DNA of 64,000 nucleotides from Capronia americana (Eukaryota; Ascomycota; Eurotiomycetes; Chaetothyriales; Herpotrichiellaceae): positions 2,976,001 to 3,040,000 of the forward strand of contig JADWQD010000003.1 of the NCBI GenBank assembly GCA_016110215.1, written 5' to 3'. Shown in pieces: positions 1 through 14,200 of this stretch (its first letter is position 1; every line of letters begins with the position of its first letter). Made by a program: the position numbers and the translations under genes. The notes below the pieces were generated by a model, which saw only the letters and a list, made by a program, of their open reading frames with translations, searched no databases and was not told where the DNA came from.

Positions 1-1124
<1,124 letters not shown>

Positions 1125-1587
1125 CTTGACTAACTGACGACTGGATTGAGGATAAGATGAGAGTCTCGCGGAGTGAGGAAGATGAGGGCGAAGCTGCAGC
1201 AAAGAAGAGATCTCCAGGAGACAGGGCGGTGGTGAGGTGTCGTTGTGGTTAGGGACAGAGACTTGAGAAATCCGCCGTCAACAAACTTGAAGGCTTTGGG
1301 CAGTGGAAGTGGACCGCCAAGCGGCTAATTATCATATCGGCGCAAATCAGCGGTGAAGAAGCCGCTAAGTACACATTGTCACGCTTTCCCTCTTTGAGCG
1401 CCGCGGCAACACAAGCGACGCGTGAAGACCGAATTCGCACCACAACAAGCAAGGTCAAGGTGAGCGAATATTCATTATGCTGTGAGTTTATTTGTACTTT
1501 TGTCTTCGATGAATTCACTCTCCTTTATCGCTGTCTGTGCCATAGATATGCTGGGTATCGTTCAAAGGAATCCCGTGCCTGTTCCGC
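1125..1587. other. intergenic, beta-tubulin upstream region
   Basis: This stretch holds the upstream region of the minus-strand beta-tubulin gene and the 3' flank of the P5C dehydrogenase gene. I see no convincing coding exon or clear TATA element. Confidence 0.5.
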
Positions 1588-3405
<1,818 letters not shown>

Positions 3406-3793
3406 TTTCAATGACGAGGCAACGGCCACTCAACACGATTTGCCTCCTCCCCTCCTTCTCTCACAGACCACAAGACAAGCCCCACGTCGAGCTTTATGTT
3501 ATGAGATCGACTGCTGGCTATTCACGGTTTGAGGCGGGGCGCGCCTAAGTCCAAGTTTCCTAGGCGTGGAGATGCCCGCCAGAGGGAGGATAGGCGGTGC
3601 TCGGTGGTTCTCTAATTGGTAGGCAATGAATGCCAAGGAGTACACAAAGGCTGAAGGTCACCCCTAGCTAGCCTTGCATGTACTATCCGGGACCAGAAGT
3701 CACAGGGCGGAGGAGAATGAAGGGATCAGTTATTTTGATTATTGTCTTCTAATCGGGCGGAAAAACACGCTTTGTGAAGGTTTTCGGTCAGCC
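3406..3793. other. intergenic between P5C dehydrogenase and the mpaB-like gene
   Basis: Upstream region of the minus-strand P5C dehydrogenase gene and 3' flank of the next minus-strand gene. Nothing else recognised. Confidence 0.5.
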
Positions 3794-5092
3794 TCACGGT
3801 TGACGGCGGACTGCAAACGGACAGCCACCTGTCCTCTCCCTCTTCAGCTTCTCCTTCATCATGTCCATCTCCTTCTGGCCCTTACCCACGAAGACAGATG
3901 GCCCGACATTCTTCACCTCGAAGCCTTCCGGATACGTCTCTGGGTCTCCTGGACGAGATATCCCAAGCAACAGACCAAGCAGTGCGCCGGGGCCCCATCG
4001 GTTCCACAACGTCGGCTTGACATAGACCGGCGCGGTGTCCCAGACGAGATAGTATCTCCTGCCCTTCGCATCAGGCTCCTTGGTGAGCATCTTCTTCGCC
4101 ATGAACTTTGGTCTAGGTAAGGACAGATACCTCAGGTATAACCGTCTCAGCTTCATGAAGCCATCGAAGAATGACGAGTATGACGCCGGAGCCTTCTCGA
4201 ACATGATGGCTTCCCTCAGTCGGTCGTCCAATGGCGCGCTGATCACCTTGGTAAGAACGCCCCTCATGAACGTCGGATACTGGCTGATCAGCAGCTGCCG
4301 GGTCTGCACTGCTGTGTCGTAGTTCTTCTTGTTCGGGACCATACATCTCTTCTCGTACTCCTTGGCCCAGGTGTCTAGCTCGTGGTAGAACTGTACGCCA
4401 TCTTTCCATCCGGTTGAATATGACGGCAGCTTCTCGAAAGAGATATTCATACCATCGCCCATGGCTTTATGGAAGACACCCATAGCGCAAATCTCCAACT
4501 CCGTCAGTTCTCTCCACTCATACTTGTTGATCCACTCGACGGGCTGGTTGAGAAATAGTGAAAGCGTATACAGCATATCGTCGTTGCTGATTTTGCCCTG
4601 TTTAATATAGTGGCCGTGCAAGTAATTCAATCGGGCATAGGCCTCGATGCACCTCTCGCTGTTGGGCTCGGCGCCATACATATCGGCCAACAACACTCCA
4701 GTGTCGGCGTACCGCTTGGGTACATTCTTTTCGGTGGATAGTTGAGTTGTTTTGACAAGGAGCTCGCTGATGGTCGGGATGCCATACGTGCGAAACAGGG
4801 CAAACTGTAACCCTTTCTCAAATAGGGCTGGGAATTCTGTGTCGCTGACGACTTCGATGATATCGTGGGCCTCCTTGACCGTCATGCCCTCATATGATGG
4901 CCGCTCCAGGGTGCCATATTTGTACTTCGCCTGCAATGATTTCAGCTTGCGAAAGCGCAGTGCTGAGCAGAGAAACGGGTACGCGACGATTGTCGGGAGT
5001 AGATAGTATGACCAAAGGGACGAGAGGCCCGAAAGATTCTGGGAAGAAACAGATGCAAACTTCGAGAACGACTCGTTGGAAAATGTTGCCAT
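3794..5092 (-). CDS. mpaB-like ER-bound oxygenase (DUF2236 family)
   Basis: A single-exon product of 432 aa from the ATG at 5092; the longer frame reaching 5179 starts only with GTG. The sequence resembles MpaB/MpaB' of the mycophenolic acid pathway and the latex-clearing/rubber oxygenase catalytic family. Similar landmarks are an N-terminal hydrophobic segment (about residues 20-45), FRTYGIPTISELL, RYADTG, a histidine-containing LNYLHGHY segment, DDRLREA and the C-terminal VKPTLWNRWGPG block. Family members are membrane-anchored oxygenases that cleave prenyl or polyprenyl chains. There is no prenyl or polyketide pathway next door, so the substrate is unknown and a general role in lipid or isoprenoid oxidation is only an inference. 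Family confidence is good; function is not determined. Confidence 0.85.
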   Translation of the reverse strand: MATFSNESFSKFASVSSQNLSGLSSLWSYYLLPTIVAYPFLCSALRFRKLKSLQAKYKYGTLERPSYEGMTVKEAHDIIEVVSDTEFPALFEKGLQFALFRTYGIPTISELLVKTTQLSTEKNVPKRYADTGVLLADMYGAEPNSERCIEAYARLNYLHGHYIKQGKISNDDMLYTLSLFLNQPVEWINKYEWRELTELEICAMGVFHKAMGDGMNISFEKLPSYSTGWKDGVQFYHELDTWAKEYEKRCMVPNKKNYDTAVQTRQLLISQYPTFMRGVLTKVISAPLDDRLREAIMFEKAPASYSSFFDGFMKLRRLYLRYLSLPRPKFMAKKMLTKEPDAKGRRYYLVWDTAPVYVKPTLWNRWGPGALLGLLLGISRPGDPETYPEGFEVKNVGPSVFVGKGQKEMDMMKEKLKRERTGGCPFAVRRQP

Positions 5093-6212
5093 GTTCTCGA
5101 GTTGACGCGCTCGTGCTGCCGAACTGTCTATTCTCCTAATATGAAACACGGTGAGAGCGTCACGATTGGAGTGGGACACCTCGACAGGATAGAGACGAAG
5201 AATCTACTCCAGTGAAGCAGGAGACTGTTGGACAACTGTTCAGTCGTTTCGGGCAGGAGGTGTCAGCATTTTATCTGGTCTGGACGACCTCGCTTACCGA
5301 GTCTGCGGTTACAGTAAAGGACGCCGGTGCCCCTGTAGCCAAGGACTCCTTAGGCTCCTCAGGCTCCTTTGGTTGGGGCCCACGAGGCTCCCCGACCAGT
5401 TTTAGGCATCAGTTGCGAAACTCTCGCCAGGCAAGACGATGGCCGCCGAACGTCACTGATGAATTAATTATGCACGTTAGGTTCTTGCCTGTTAACTTTC
5501 ATCCCATAATTCCATCCTACGCAACTCCTACCAACGAAGAATTGGCAAAGGTCCCTGCGGCGTGTTCCGTGATGTGCTACCTGGCTACTATCTCCCGTGT
5601 ATTGTGCTCGCGAGGCCACCCAAGCGCGGGCCGCGAAATCGCGCTGACCCCCATAGCGGGTGATAGGCTGGGACGTGCTGAGCAAGCCGATTTGGCAAAT
5701 CAGGATCTCACTGACTCTGGCCTCACCAACTCGTCCGTTCCTTCCAGGCTCGTGAAGTCTGTATCGACACACTCGACTCATACCCGAGTCAGCGCGTCGA
5801 TGTCAAACATATTCTGATGAATCTAGGAAGCGGCTAGCCACCCGGCATTATCCTCTTCCAGGACCCTCCTCAGATGTTCGGCACAGCAACAATCCAGCGA
5901 TTTATGCATTCGAGATGGCATGCTTCTCGAGAACCGAATAGCAGCCGGTCTTCATATCGGGTTCACAATCAACTTCCTCTTTGGGTATGCTCCCTCGTGT
6001 AATGCATCCTCTTGGGTATATCTGACGGTTACATACACAATAAGTCATCCGACGCGCATCTCGCTAACTGCAGGACTATGCAGGTCTTCGCTCCAATCAC
6101 CCAGACTCCAAGCGACGTTCAGAACCTCCCTGCGAATGTGCCAAATAATGTGCCAATCGCGCCCGCCAGACACGTGTCCTCTCTTCGCCAGTATGTGTAT
6201 TCTGTATCCTCA
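5093..6212. other. intergenic, about 1.1 kb
   Basis: Upstream region of the mpaB-like gene and 3' flank of the succinyl-CoA-ligase-like gene. A 201-codon open frame on the plus strand (5212-5817) has no family resemblance or exon logic and is treated as chance. Confidence 0.5.
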
Positions 6213-8352
6213 TTACTCCATCTTTGCCGTTCCGTTTGCAAGTGCAATTGCGCGGGCAGCCGCTTCGTCAAAGGAATCTATGATCAGGTTGTTAGTCTGT
6301 GCGATCAAGCATCTTCCATATGCACTCACCGTATGCGTCCAGTTTGAGACCGCTTTCTCGAATGAGCTTTTGACCCTCAGCCTCGCGGGTACCTCGAATC
6401 CGAACCACCACGGGTACCTGCAGATCGAGGTCCTTGAAGGCCAGCAGGATGCCACGCGCAATCATGTCGCCCAGAGTCAATCCGCCGAAGATATTGACAA
6501 AGATACACTTCACTCGAGGGTCCGATGTCACAATCCTGAAGCCAGCCTTGATGGTTTCAGAAGTGGCTTTCCCACCAGTGTCCATAAAATTGGCAGGGTG
6601 ACCACCACGAGCGACTAATGCGTCGACGGTGTTCATGGCCAGCCCGGCTCCGTTGACAATTGTACCTAGAGTCCCTTCTCCCGCTAGCTTGACATATATC
6701 ATGCCTTCCTTTTCCGCCTCGACTTCCTCGCGGACCTCGCTTTTGATGTCTCTCAGAGCATGGACATCAGCTTGGCGTCCCGAACTCCGGAAAGCTGCAT
6801 CATCGAAGCCGAATTTGGCCTTCTGCACTTGCAAACCTCCCTTATCGTCAATCACGATCTGGGTCTGAACAACAAATGCTTCTTTGGACATGAAGATGTC
6901 GACTAACTCAGCAATCAGTCTGCGCAATGCGTATTGACCCTGGCCAGACACGCCCAGGTGCGCCGAGACTGTTTCGAGCATGGAATCTGAGACCGCCTCA
7001 TCTGAGCCATAGGCGAAGGGGAATTTCTTAGATTTTGCAAACGCTTCTTCCGGATAGGTTGTGGGTGAAGCGATAATGCAAGGTTGCCGCGACTCTCGGT
7101 CAATGGAGATGGCGACGAACCTCTCGGGAAGTCCTGTAGGAACTTCAACCGCCGGAATGCCTCTCTTTTTCAGCATGTCGAAAGCCTGCGAGGCTTTGAC
7201 GTACAGAGTCCGCATCTGTGATAGGCTTGCTTTTCGTTCTTGCAGTCTTGGTCTTGTCCGCATTGTATGAAAGCCTCTCCTTTGTGAGGCACCTGAACCG
7301 GAGGGCGTTTGTGGAGTCGAAGTTGTCCTCTCAGCCAGTAATCTCTTCATGCCTTCGCCGAGTTTCTCTGGATGGTCCACGACTGTGACACCTGCATCTT
7401 CCAGGATTCGGATCTTCTGGGCTGCAGTTGCTTCCCCAGGGGCTGCCCACGCCCCAGCATGGCCCATGATACGGCCAGGTGGCGCTTCGATACCCCCTAT
7501 CACAGACATGAAAGGCTTCGGATTTGCTGTCCGCCTATTGTAATCATTGATCCACTCTGCGGCCCTCAACTCTGCGCTGCCGCCGACCTCGCCTATCATT
7601 ATGATACCTTCGGTGTCCTCGTCCTCTACTAATACTTGGAAAGCTTCGGTGAACGTCGTCCCTGCGAGAACATCGCCCCCCATGCTGATCCCATATGTCT
7701 GGCCCAGCCCTGCTCTTGTCGTAGAAGCAACTGCTTCGTAGCTCAATGTGCCGGATTTCGCAATGATACCAACTTTGCCTTCGGTGAAGAATGGCAAGGG
7801 CTGAAAGCCTAATCGACATCGGCCATGCACGTTGATAATGCCGGGACAGTTTGCGCCAACGAGCCTTGTCTTCGACTGAGTTCGGAGCATTTGATGGATT
7901 CTCAAAATATCGTGGACCGGTATGTGTTCGGCGACGGCGACAATCAGTGGAATTTCGTTCTCGATGGCCTCCTCCATAGCGCTGACTGTGCCATTGCCCG
8001 GTACGTAGATGGCGCTGGCATCAGGCTTGAGCTTCTCCACAGCTGCTCTGACACTGGGCAGCACGGGTAAACCCAGATGCTCGCCCTCTACTCCAGGCTT
8101 CACTCCGCCAACAATCTTGGTTCCAAACTCCAGCGATTCCTTTGCGTTCATTGTCGCTTGGCGTCCCGTAAACCCCTGATACAGCACACGGGTATGTTTG
8201 CCGATTTTGAGGTTGTTGATGGTGTCTGCGTAACTCCGCCGATGTGTGGAGGATGAAAATGGAGCAACATTGCCACATGTGCCATATCTATACAGTATAG
8301 GTAGTGAAGCTTTCTGGGATCTCACACCCCGTGGTAGAATGATTCTGGTCAT
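6213..8352 (-). CDS. fused succinyl-CoA ligase-like protein (alpha-beta fusion, ATP-grasp truncated)
   Basis: Two exons, 6330-8352 and 6213-6277, with a 52-nt intron give 695 aa. Residues 1-44 look like a mitochondrial presequence. Residues about 45-345 are a full succinyl-CoA ligase alpha subunit: YQGFTGRQ, AKSGTLSYEA, IGEVGG, and the phosphohistidine in MGHAGA. A linker of about 45 residues follows, then a beta-type region with KLAGEGTLG, VNGAGLAMNT, ANFMDTGGKAT and FVNIFGG. The beta part goes from LKKRGIPAVEVPTG straight to LPERFVAISIDRES. Canonical beta subunits have about 75 more residues there, including the nucleotide-binding VHAGGRGK loop. The frame is open across this join, so no hidden exon explains it. 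It may be a specialised acyl-CoA ligase, a partner of the normal subunits, or a pseudoenzyme. The order alpha-then-beta recalls fused NDP-forming acyl-CoA synthetases. Confidence 0.88.
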
Positions 8353-9268
8353 CTTGCCAACTGACCCCGGCAGTTGACAGATGAGACGGCGGCACGCGAT
8401 ATACTAACAATTGATCCTGCGAGCTCAAAAGGCATCCAACGAAATTGCACAAAGACCGGCGATGAGATTGGACGTGAAGCGACAAGACACCATGTGGTCT
8501 GAGGGGAATATATACAGAGCTTGGGTAGGAGAGTCTAATTGTATGCTCGGTACGATAACCGTTGCAGTCGGGTAATGGCCGTGATCCAGATGAGCAACTC
8601 CCGAGGTCGGAGAAACGCCATTGATGAGGAGGTCGGTTTATCGAGACGCATGTCTGACGTTGGGGTCCTTGACTTAGGCTCTTTCCGAGACGCTAGAGAG
8701 CTTTCGAGACGAAGGTACTCGTAGGTTGCGAGATCGGACGCGATGGGGCCGCTGCTGGGCCGAGGAATTATCGAAGATGTGGGTACGACGACAAGGAAGA
8801 GATTGAGGAGTGAAGTACTTACACAGCACCAAAGCCCGCCCTCGCTCTTCTCTGTGTCAAAGTCAAAAGCTGACAGGAACAGAACCTTGTCGAACGGCAG
8901 TCTTTGCAGCTCGGGCTCGATTGCACCTTTCATTCCCTGCAGCAGGCGACGGAATGCGGGGATGGTTCGCAGGGTTGCAGGCACCAAACTTTAACCGGAG
9001 CATTTTCTGTGGTGAGGCCCAACTGGCATCTGCCGCTTAAGAAACCTGCGCGTGCCATTCGTCATCCTGCCTGTCACCCAGTTCCTCTCACGCGAGGTGT
9101 CTCAGGGTTGGAGCTGCTTGCGGAATGGCTCTTCAGGAGCACCGATCGTCTTATGACATCGTTGTGCGATGATCGATCTTTCGTTCCCGGACTCTGCTTC
9201 AAAACCCGACATCGTGATCTCTTTGGCTGGCGGTCTGTAGAGTCACTCGAAACCTCGTGGCCCTCGGC
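8353..9268. other. intergenic, about 0.9 kb
   Basis: Lies between the start of the minus-strand ligase fusion and the start of a plus-strand gene, so it probably holds both promoters. A minus-strand frame at 8535-8987 could contain small exons (a GTAAGT follows the segment EGGLWCC near 8820), but it has no upstream ATG and I recognise nothing in it. Confidence 0.4.
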
Positions 9269-9829
9269 ATGTCCGCCAAAGCATCAATGGAGTCTAAGTT
9301 GTCGGGCTTACACATAGATCTCCCTTCTAGCTCGAAAGCTATTCCCTCCAAAACGAAGGAAAATGTGATAGACTCGTGGGAGGACGATGATCCTGACGAG
9401 ACATCGAATACGCCAACACCGGTTGACGGACAGGCCCCTTCGATGAAGGCTGGCAAATCCTCGAACCCTGCATTGGGACCACCTCCTCCGACACCTATCT
9501 CACCAGGTGGACAGTACATCGACTGGTCCCCCGCCCAAGTTCTTGGAGGGGGACGTCCGAGCACGCGGCCATACACTCCACCTGCACCATCTACTCCGCT
9601 GTCAGATTCGGACCGAGATCGAAAGAGACCAGAGAAGACCACGGCTACCGCAAGTCGAATGATCGCTGCTGGTTTGGGCATGAAGGCCCAAAAAAAGACA
9701 GAAGAACAAAGGCAGTACGACCGAGCAGTAAGGGAGCAAGAGATGAGACGAAGAAACCGAGAGAAGGAAGAAAGAGAGCGCGAAAAGGAGGCTGATGAGA
9801 AGATCAAGTCTGCAGTCTGGGACGGTTAA
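9269..9829 (+). CDS. conserved fungal protein, disordered with charged C-terminal helix
   Basis: A single exon of 186 aa from the ATG at 9269; the frame extends five codons upstream to a GTG. The N-terminal two thirds is rich in Pro, Ser, Thr and Asp and contains the segments VIDSWEDDD and GGQYIDWSP. From about residue 120 there is a conserved-looking stretch, ATASRMIAAGLGMKAQKK, followed by a strongly charged Arg/Glu helix ending in SAVWDG at the stop. The style (short acidic W motif plus a basic/acidic helix at the end) is typical of small fungal proteins with no assigned function. I do not recognise a named family. The clean frame, AT-rich flanks and ordered composition make it a likely real gene. 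Confidence 0.7.
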   Translation: MSAKASMESKLSGLHIDLPSSSKAIPSKTKENVIDSWEDDDPDETSNTPTPVDGQAPSMKAGKSSNPALGPPPPTPISPGGQYIDWSPAQVLGGGRPSTRPYTPPAPSTPLSDSDRDRKRPEKTTATASRMIAAGLGMKAQKKTEEQRQYDRAVREQEMRRRNREKEEREREKEADEKIKSAVWDG

Positions 9830-10487
9830 CCTGACCCTTATGTCAAGTGTGCGGCGACAGCACGATAAGAGACTGCGAGGTCGACAAGTTTCTTGAGACG
9901 CGGGATGGCAGCGTGCTGGAAGTCTGATGACTGCTTTGGGTGCCTGAGAGGGGTAGGTGGATGGACAGTCTTTCTGACGAGTGCCCAGGAGGAAACGAAG
10001 AGTGAAGAGTGAAGTATGGAAAATCAAGCCCAACAAGTTGCAGGGTGAATGTTGCATCTCTCGCCGTCTTGAAGGCGCTGCCACACAGTGGCTCATACGG
10101 AAGCCCCGCAATAAGAGAGGTAAAAGCAATGCGAATATCTTCAGTCCAGCTCTCAGTAGTCTGTAGAAGTACCGTTGAAGTAGACAGGTATGCGTTTAAC
10201 CCTGGATCGCTGATCTCGAGATGAAGTTACCAGTACCGACGCGGGCGGTGATAGAAGTACCAAGGACAGCAGCTATGACGCAGTACGGTACAATGTCTGA
10301 ACGCCGACAAATTAAAGCAGTTGTTCATTCTACCAACCTGACCTTGAAAGGTACCTGGGTATCACTCTGATATCATTCACAGCCTGCATTCCAGTTGACT
10401 ACTTTGCGTATATTTAAATTGAAACGGTGACATAATGGTGGGCTTCATTCTGGCCTGAATACACCACAGTTGTCACGCATACTCACT
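9830..10487. other. intergenic, about 0.65 kb
   Basis: 3' flank of the previous gene and upstream region of CMC4. No coding exon, RNA gene or repeat recognised. Confidence 0.5.
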
Positions 10488-10842
10488 ATGGACAAGGGTA
10501 AATTAGAAGACGATTTGAAAACAGATCCTCCATGCCACCCTAGGGCAGTAAGTACACCTGTCCACCGATCCGAGGGAAGCTGAAGCTGATGTATTCTCTG
10601 CCAAGTGTGCCATCCAAGGTTGGTGCGGGCGTCCAAGTCATTGACCTGCTCGTGGTTGACGCCTCCGTCCAGATTGCCTACAGAAGCACAACTACAAGGA
10701 AGAAAAATGCCAGTCAGCGGTCGACGCCTTGTACGAATGCTGCAATGCCTTCTACAAAGACAAGGGAGATGACGCCAGCACGACATCCTGTCCGAAGCCG
10801 AAGTTACTGAGGCTGAAGATGGAGCAGCGAGGACAAAATTGA
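10488..10842 (+). CDS. CMC4: CMC4-like twin CX9C mitochondrial protein
   Basis: Cmc4 is a small twin-CX9C protein of the mitochondrial intermembrane space, imported through the Mia40 disulfide relay and linked to cytochrome c oxidase biogenesis. Three exons, 10488-10547, 10606-10618 (only 13 nt) and 10673-10842, give 80 aa. The reading starts MDKGKLED and includes PPCHPRACAIQDCL, KCQSAVDALYECC and the tail SCPKPKLLRLKMEQR. The cysteines fall at 16, 26, 37 and 47, two exact CX9C motifs, which confirms the splicing, including the microexon. Intron 1 ends in AAG rather than the usual CAG or TAG. The gene is too short and too interrupted to be found by open reading frame length. The human relative is the p8 product of the MTCP1 locus. 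Confidence 0.93.
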
Positions 10843-11282
10843 CATGCTCACAGAAGACCTTGCGCATAGTATTCACTCAAGCATATCTAGATTCAACGCA
10901 TTCAAATCATGTGGAAGAATGTAGCAAATCGATTTTTTCTACCTGAGCCATCGTCCCTTTTGTGAGGTCTGGTCAGCTGAACAGCGAATGCCAAAATAAC
11001 GCTCTGAGGCGGTCGTGAGCACGCGAGAGACCCCGTAGGATCTGAACAAACATTGAAGAAGTAATCGTCTGTTCCGAGACTCTAATGACCACCTGTATGA
11101 CATTGAGGAGAAAAGAAAGAGAAGTCGAGAATATGAGCAGGTGAGGTTGAAGGAAATTTGAAATTTTCTTCACTGCACCAATGCTCCTCCGTAACATCGC
11201 GTCGCGTGTGGAAAGCAAGGCAGTACCAGAAAAGTCATGGTCAGTTTTGAACCGATCATCCTGCAGGAAGAGTAGAACAGTC
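10843..11282. other. intergenic, NUP84 upstream region
   Basis: 3' flank of CMC4 and upstream region of NUP84. Nothing further recognised. Confidence 0.5.
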
Positions 11283-14200
11283 ATGGCGCCCGTTACGCGG
11301 TCTTCCATTTACGGAAGACAGTCTCAAGTAAGTCAATAACGATGCTGCCTGGACCACTACTGATTCAATGGACAGCTTGACAACGACCGCAGCCAGGAAG
11401 AGTCGCACTCGCCGGATGACGAACACGAGGATCAGGAAATGGCGGATGAGGATGATGGAGAGTCCCTTCACGAAGGTGCGACTGAGAGCAACGAGTTTCT
11501 TTACACTTTACAGGGCGGGATGGATCTCGGGCGACAGGCAGAATCAAGCATACTGATCGACACAACAGATGCGCAGTCTCCCTTTCGATCTTCTGCGCAA
11601 GAGATGCTTCGTCCTCTACAAGACACCGCCGAACGTGTAAGCCGACAGGTCGAGGAGTTTGCGAAAGTTCTGGATAGATTCGTCTCCAATCGAGAACCTA
11701 CTGACAACTCTCTCTGGGATGACGCATTGGTGTTGTTGGAACGCTATAGCAAGATTGCCGACATACGAAAAGCCAAAACACCCACCGGAGAGGAAGAAGG
11801 CGCATTGAACAAGTTACAGCTCGAATCTGATCTATGGATTCTGGCTAGGAACCTGCTGTACACCAATTCACCTCGCAACCTCAACGACGTGCAGATTGCC
11901 CAAGAATCTAGACTCGCTGGCTTGCATCGTTATTCTAGCAACACCGAGCTTTGGACTGCCTTTCTGGACTCAGATGCTGTCGCCCAGGAGTACGAAAACA
12001 TCCTGTCGTGGCTGCAGGAAAGAGCAGCAGCCACGTCGCCTCCGATTGAAGAGCTCACCCACAGCCTCATGGACAAGTCATCACGGGGTGATGGCATTTG
12101 GAGCTCTGGGCCGATCTTCACTCAGTCAAAGATTAAGCAGCAGAAGCGCACTCGGGTATGGTCGTTGCCATTGGAGCCTTCAAATCCAGGCTTGAACCGA
12201 ACACACCTCCGTGAAAGCGACCAGACGCGACTTGTCACACAGCTCGACCCCGATGCCCGCACCAGGGAGTCGGCAGCTTTTGAAGACGAAGATGAATACT
12301 ATGACCAGGCAACCTGGCAAACGTACTGGGAGATGCTGCGCCGAGGACAGAGCAATACCGATATTCAGTCGTGGTTCGCGGAGCGGAAGATGTTGTGGAA
12401 ATATGCAGCGCTTTGTGGATGTGGCACTCCCACCAAGCAGATGATCGACTCACCATGGGTGCGTATCTTGAACTTTGCTACAAACTCGGAATGGTTGGGG
12501 CGCTGCCGCATGCTGGCCCAGAGCCCTGCGATTGAAGATCACTTCCAGAGAGCCGTCTATGGAGTGCTGTGCGGCGATTTCGGCGCCTCCAAGTCTGCAA
12601 GCAAAACGATTGAAGACCACCTGTTCTCCATCTTCAATTCTCTCCTGATCCAGAGATATCAGCACTATCTACAAGCTTTCAGGACCAGACCCTCGGGGTC
12701 TACCATCCCTGGATATCGACCCGCGCCACCCTCGACCGAGAAGATCCGACAATACTTGACCGTTGTACAGTCCGACCCATCAATCAAGGAAGAGATCCAT
12801 CTCCCACACAAGTTGATTGAGTTGGCCTTGATGTCGAAAGACTTCGACAACCTGTTCGTCACAATGGGCAGAGCTGTAGCCCATGTCGCGTACGCAACTG
12901 GTCAAGGATCGCAGCTCATGAAAAGAAACGAAGGCGAAGTGAACGAACTTGCTTCGCTGAACGCGCAGGATCAAGACTGTGTGCGGGTGGTAGCCCACCT
13001 GCAGCTCTTGCTCCGATCTCTGGGTATGCTGGACTCGGCATATGCTGAAAACGAATATGAACTGGAGAACAACATCGCAGCCTACGTTGGGTTGCTGGAA
13101 AGCCTGGGAAGGTGGCTCCTAATTCCACTTTATGCTTCCAAATTGTCCAAGAAGAGAAGCTACCACGTCCTGGGGGCCATCCTGATCAACGTGACGGACC
13201 GTCGTGAGCGAGACTTGCAAGTCAAGCTCATGAAGCAGTACGACATCAATGTCTCCGAAGTCGCTTACGGTATCTTTTCGCTGGCCAACTTTGCAGACCT
13301 GCAGAAGCTTCGCCATTATAAACACGGTCCCATAGCTCCCAAGATCACGATGATGGGAGGTACAGGCAAAATTGCGCAGCACAAGGTTCGTCCAGGCCTG
13401 ATGAGTGGCGATGTCCCCGAAGCCGAATTAAAGGCAATCAGAAGCGTCGAATGGATCCGCTATGTCGATGCCGAGAACTGGGGATTAGCTTCTTGGTCCG
13501 TTGGCGTGCTGTACAAAGTCTTCCTGCTCGAAGGGAAATTTGTCGCCCTCCGCCAGCTGCTTGAGCGAGTTGGGTTGTCTTCGATGTCACTAGCAGCTGT
13601 AGGCATGAACCTACATTTTGCCGACGCGGATCCGCCTACGGGCCACATCGAGAGTGAAGTTGACGAGATGGACGAAGATCACGTCAAGCCCATGGGCAGC
13701 CCGAGTCGCAAGCGGAAGGCAGCCGGCGCCGATTCTGCCGCGAGGAAAGCAAAAACGGATCGTCAGACCTTGGCTCTGCAGTGCTTGATATGGAAGCAGC
13801 TGGAGCAGCTCGTAGCTTCCATGGATGCCTTGGACATATTCCAGGATGTGGCGGACACTCTCGAACAGCAAGTATCCCTGTCTGTCATTGCCCTGCAGTG
13901 AACTAACTCCACCCGCATTAGAAACAAAACCAACCCGTCGGTAGCACGCAATTACAGGCGAGACCTCAAGCGAGCTCTTGAAGAAGTTCGACAAACCATG
14001 GTGCCAATCCTTGACAACGACTTCCTCTCCCGGCCCGATGATGAAAATGAAGCAACCGTCCTCGATGATATCCGCAATCATTACATCCCCGAAGTCGTGC
14101 TTGCATACAACAGTGCCCTGTGGTTCGCAGGCCACTACGTCTCTCGCACGTGGCTTGTCGAATGCATGACACTTGCCCAAGTCGTCGCAGAAACTCCTAT

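Noticed and set aside
5212..5817. 201-codon plus-strand open frame
   Set aside because: No family motif, domain or splice logic; lies in an intergenic region.
8535..8987. Possible minus-strand small gene with a GTAAGT donor
   Set aside because: No upstream ATG in frame, no recognised motif, composition not clearly coding.
13870..13921. NUP84 intron using the GTATCC donor
   Set aside because: It shifts the frame and gives a stop about 20 codons into the next exon, whereas GCAAGT gives the correct conserved end.
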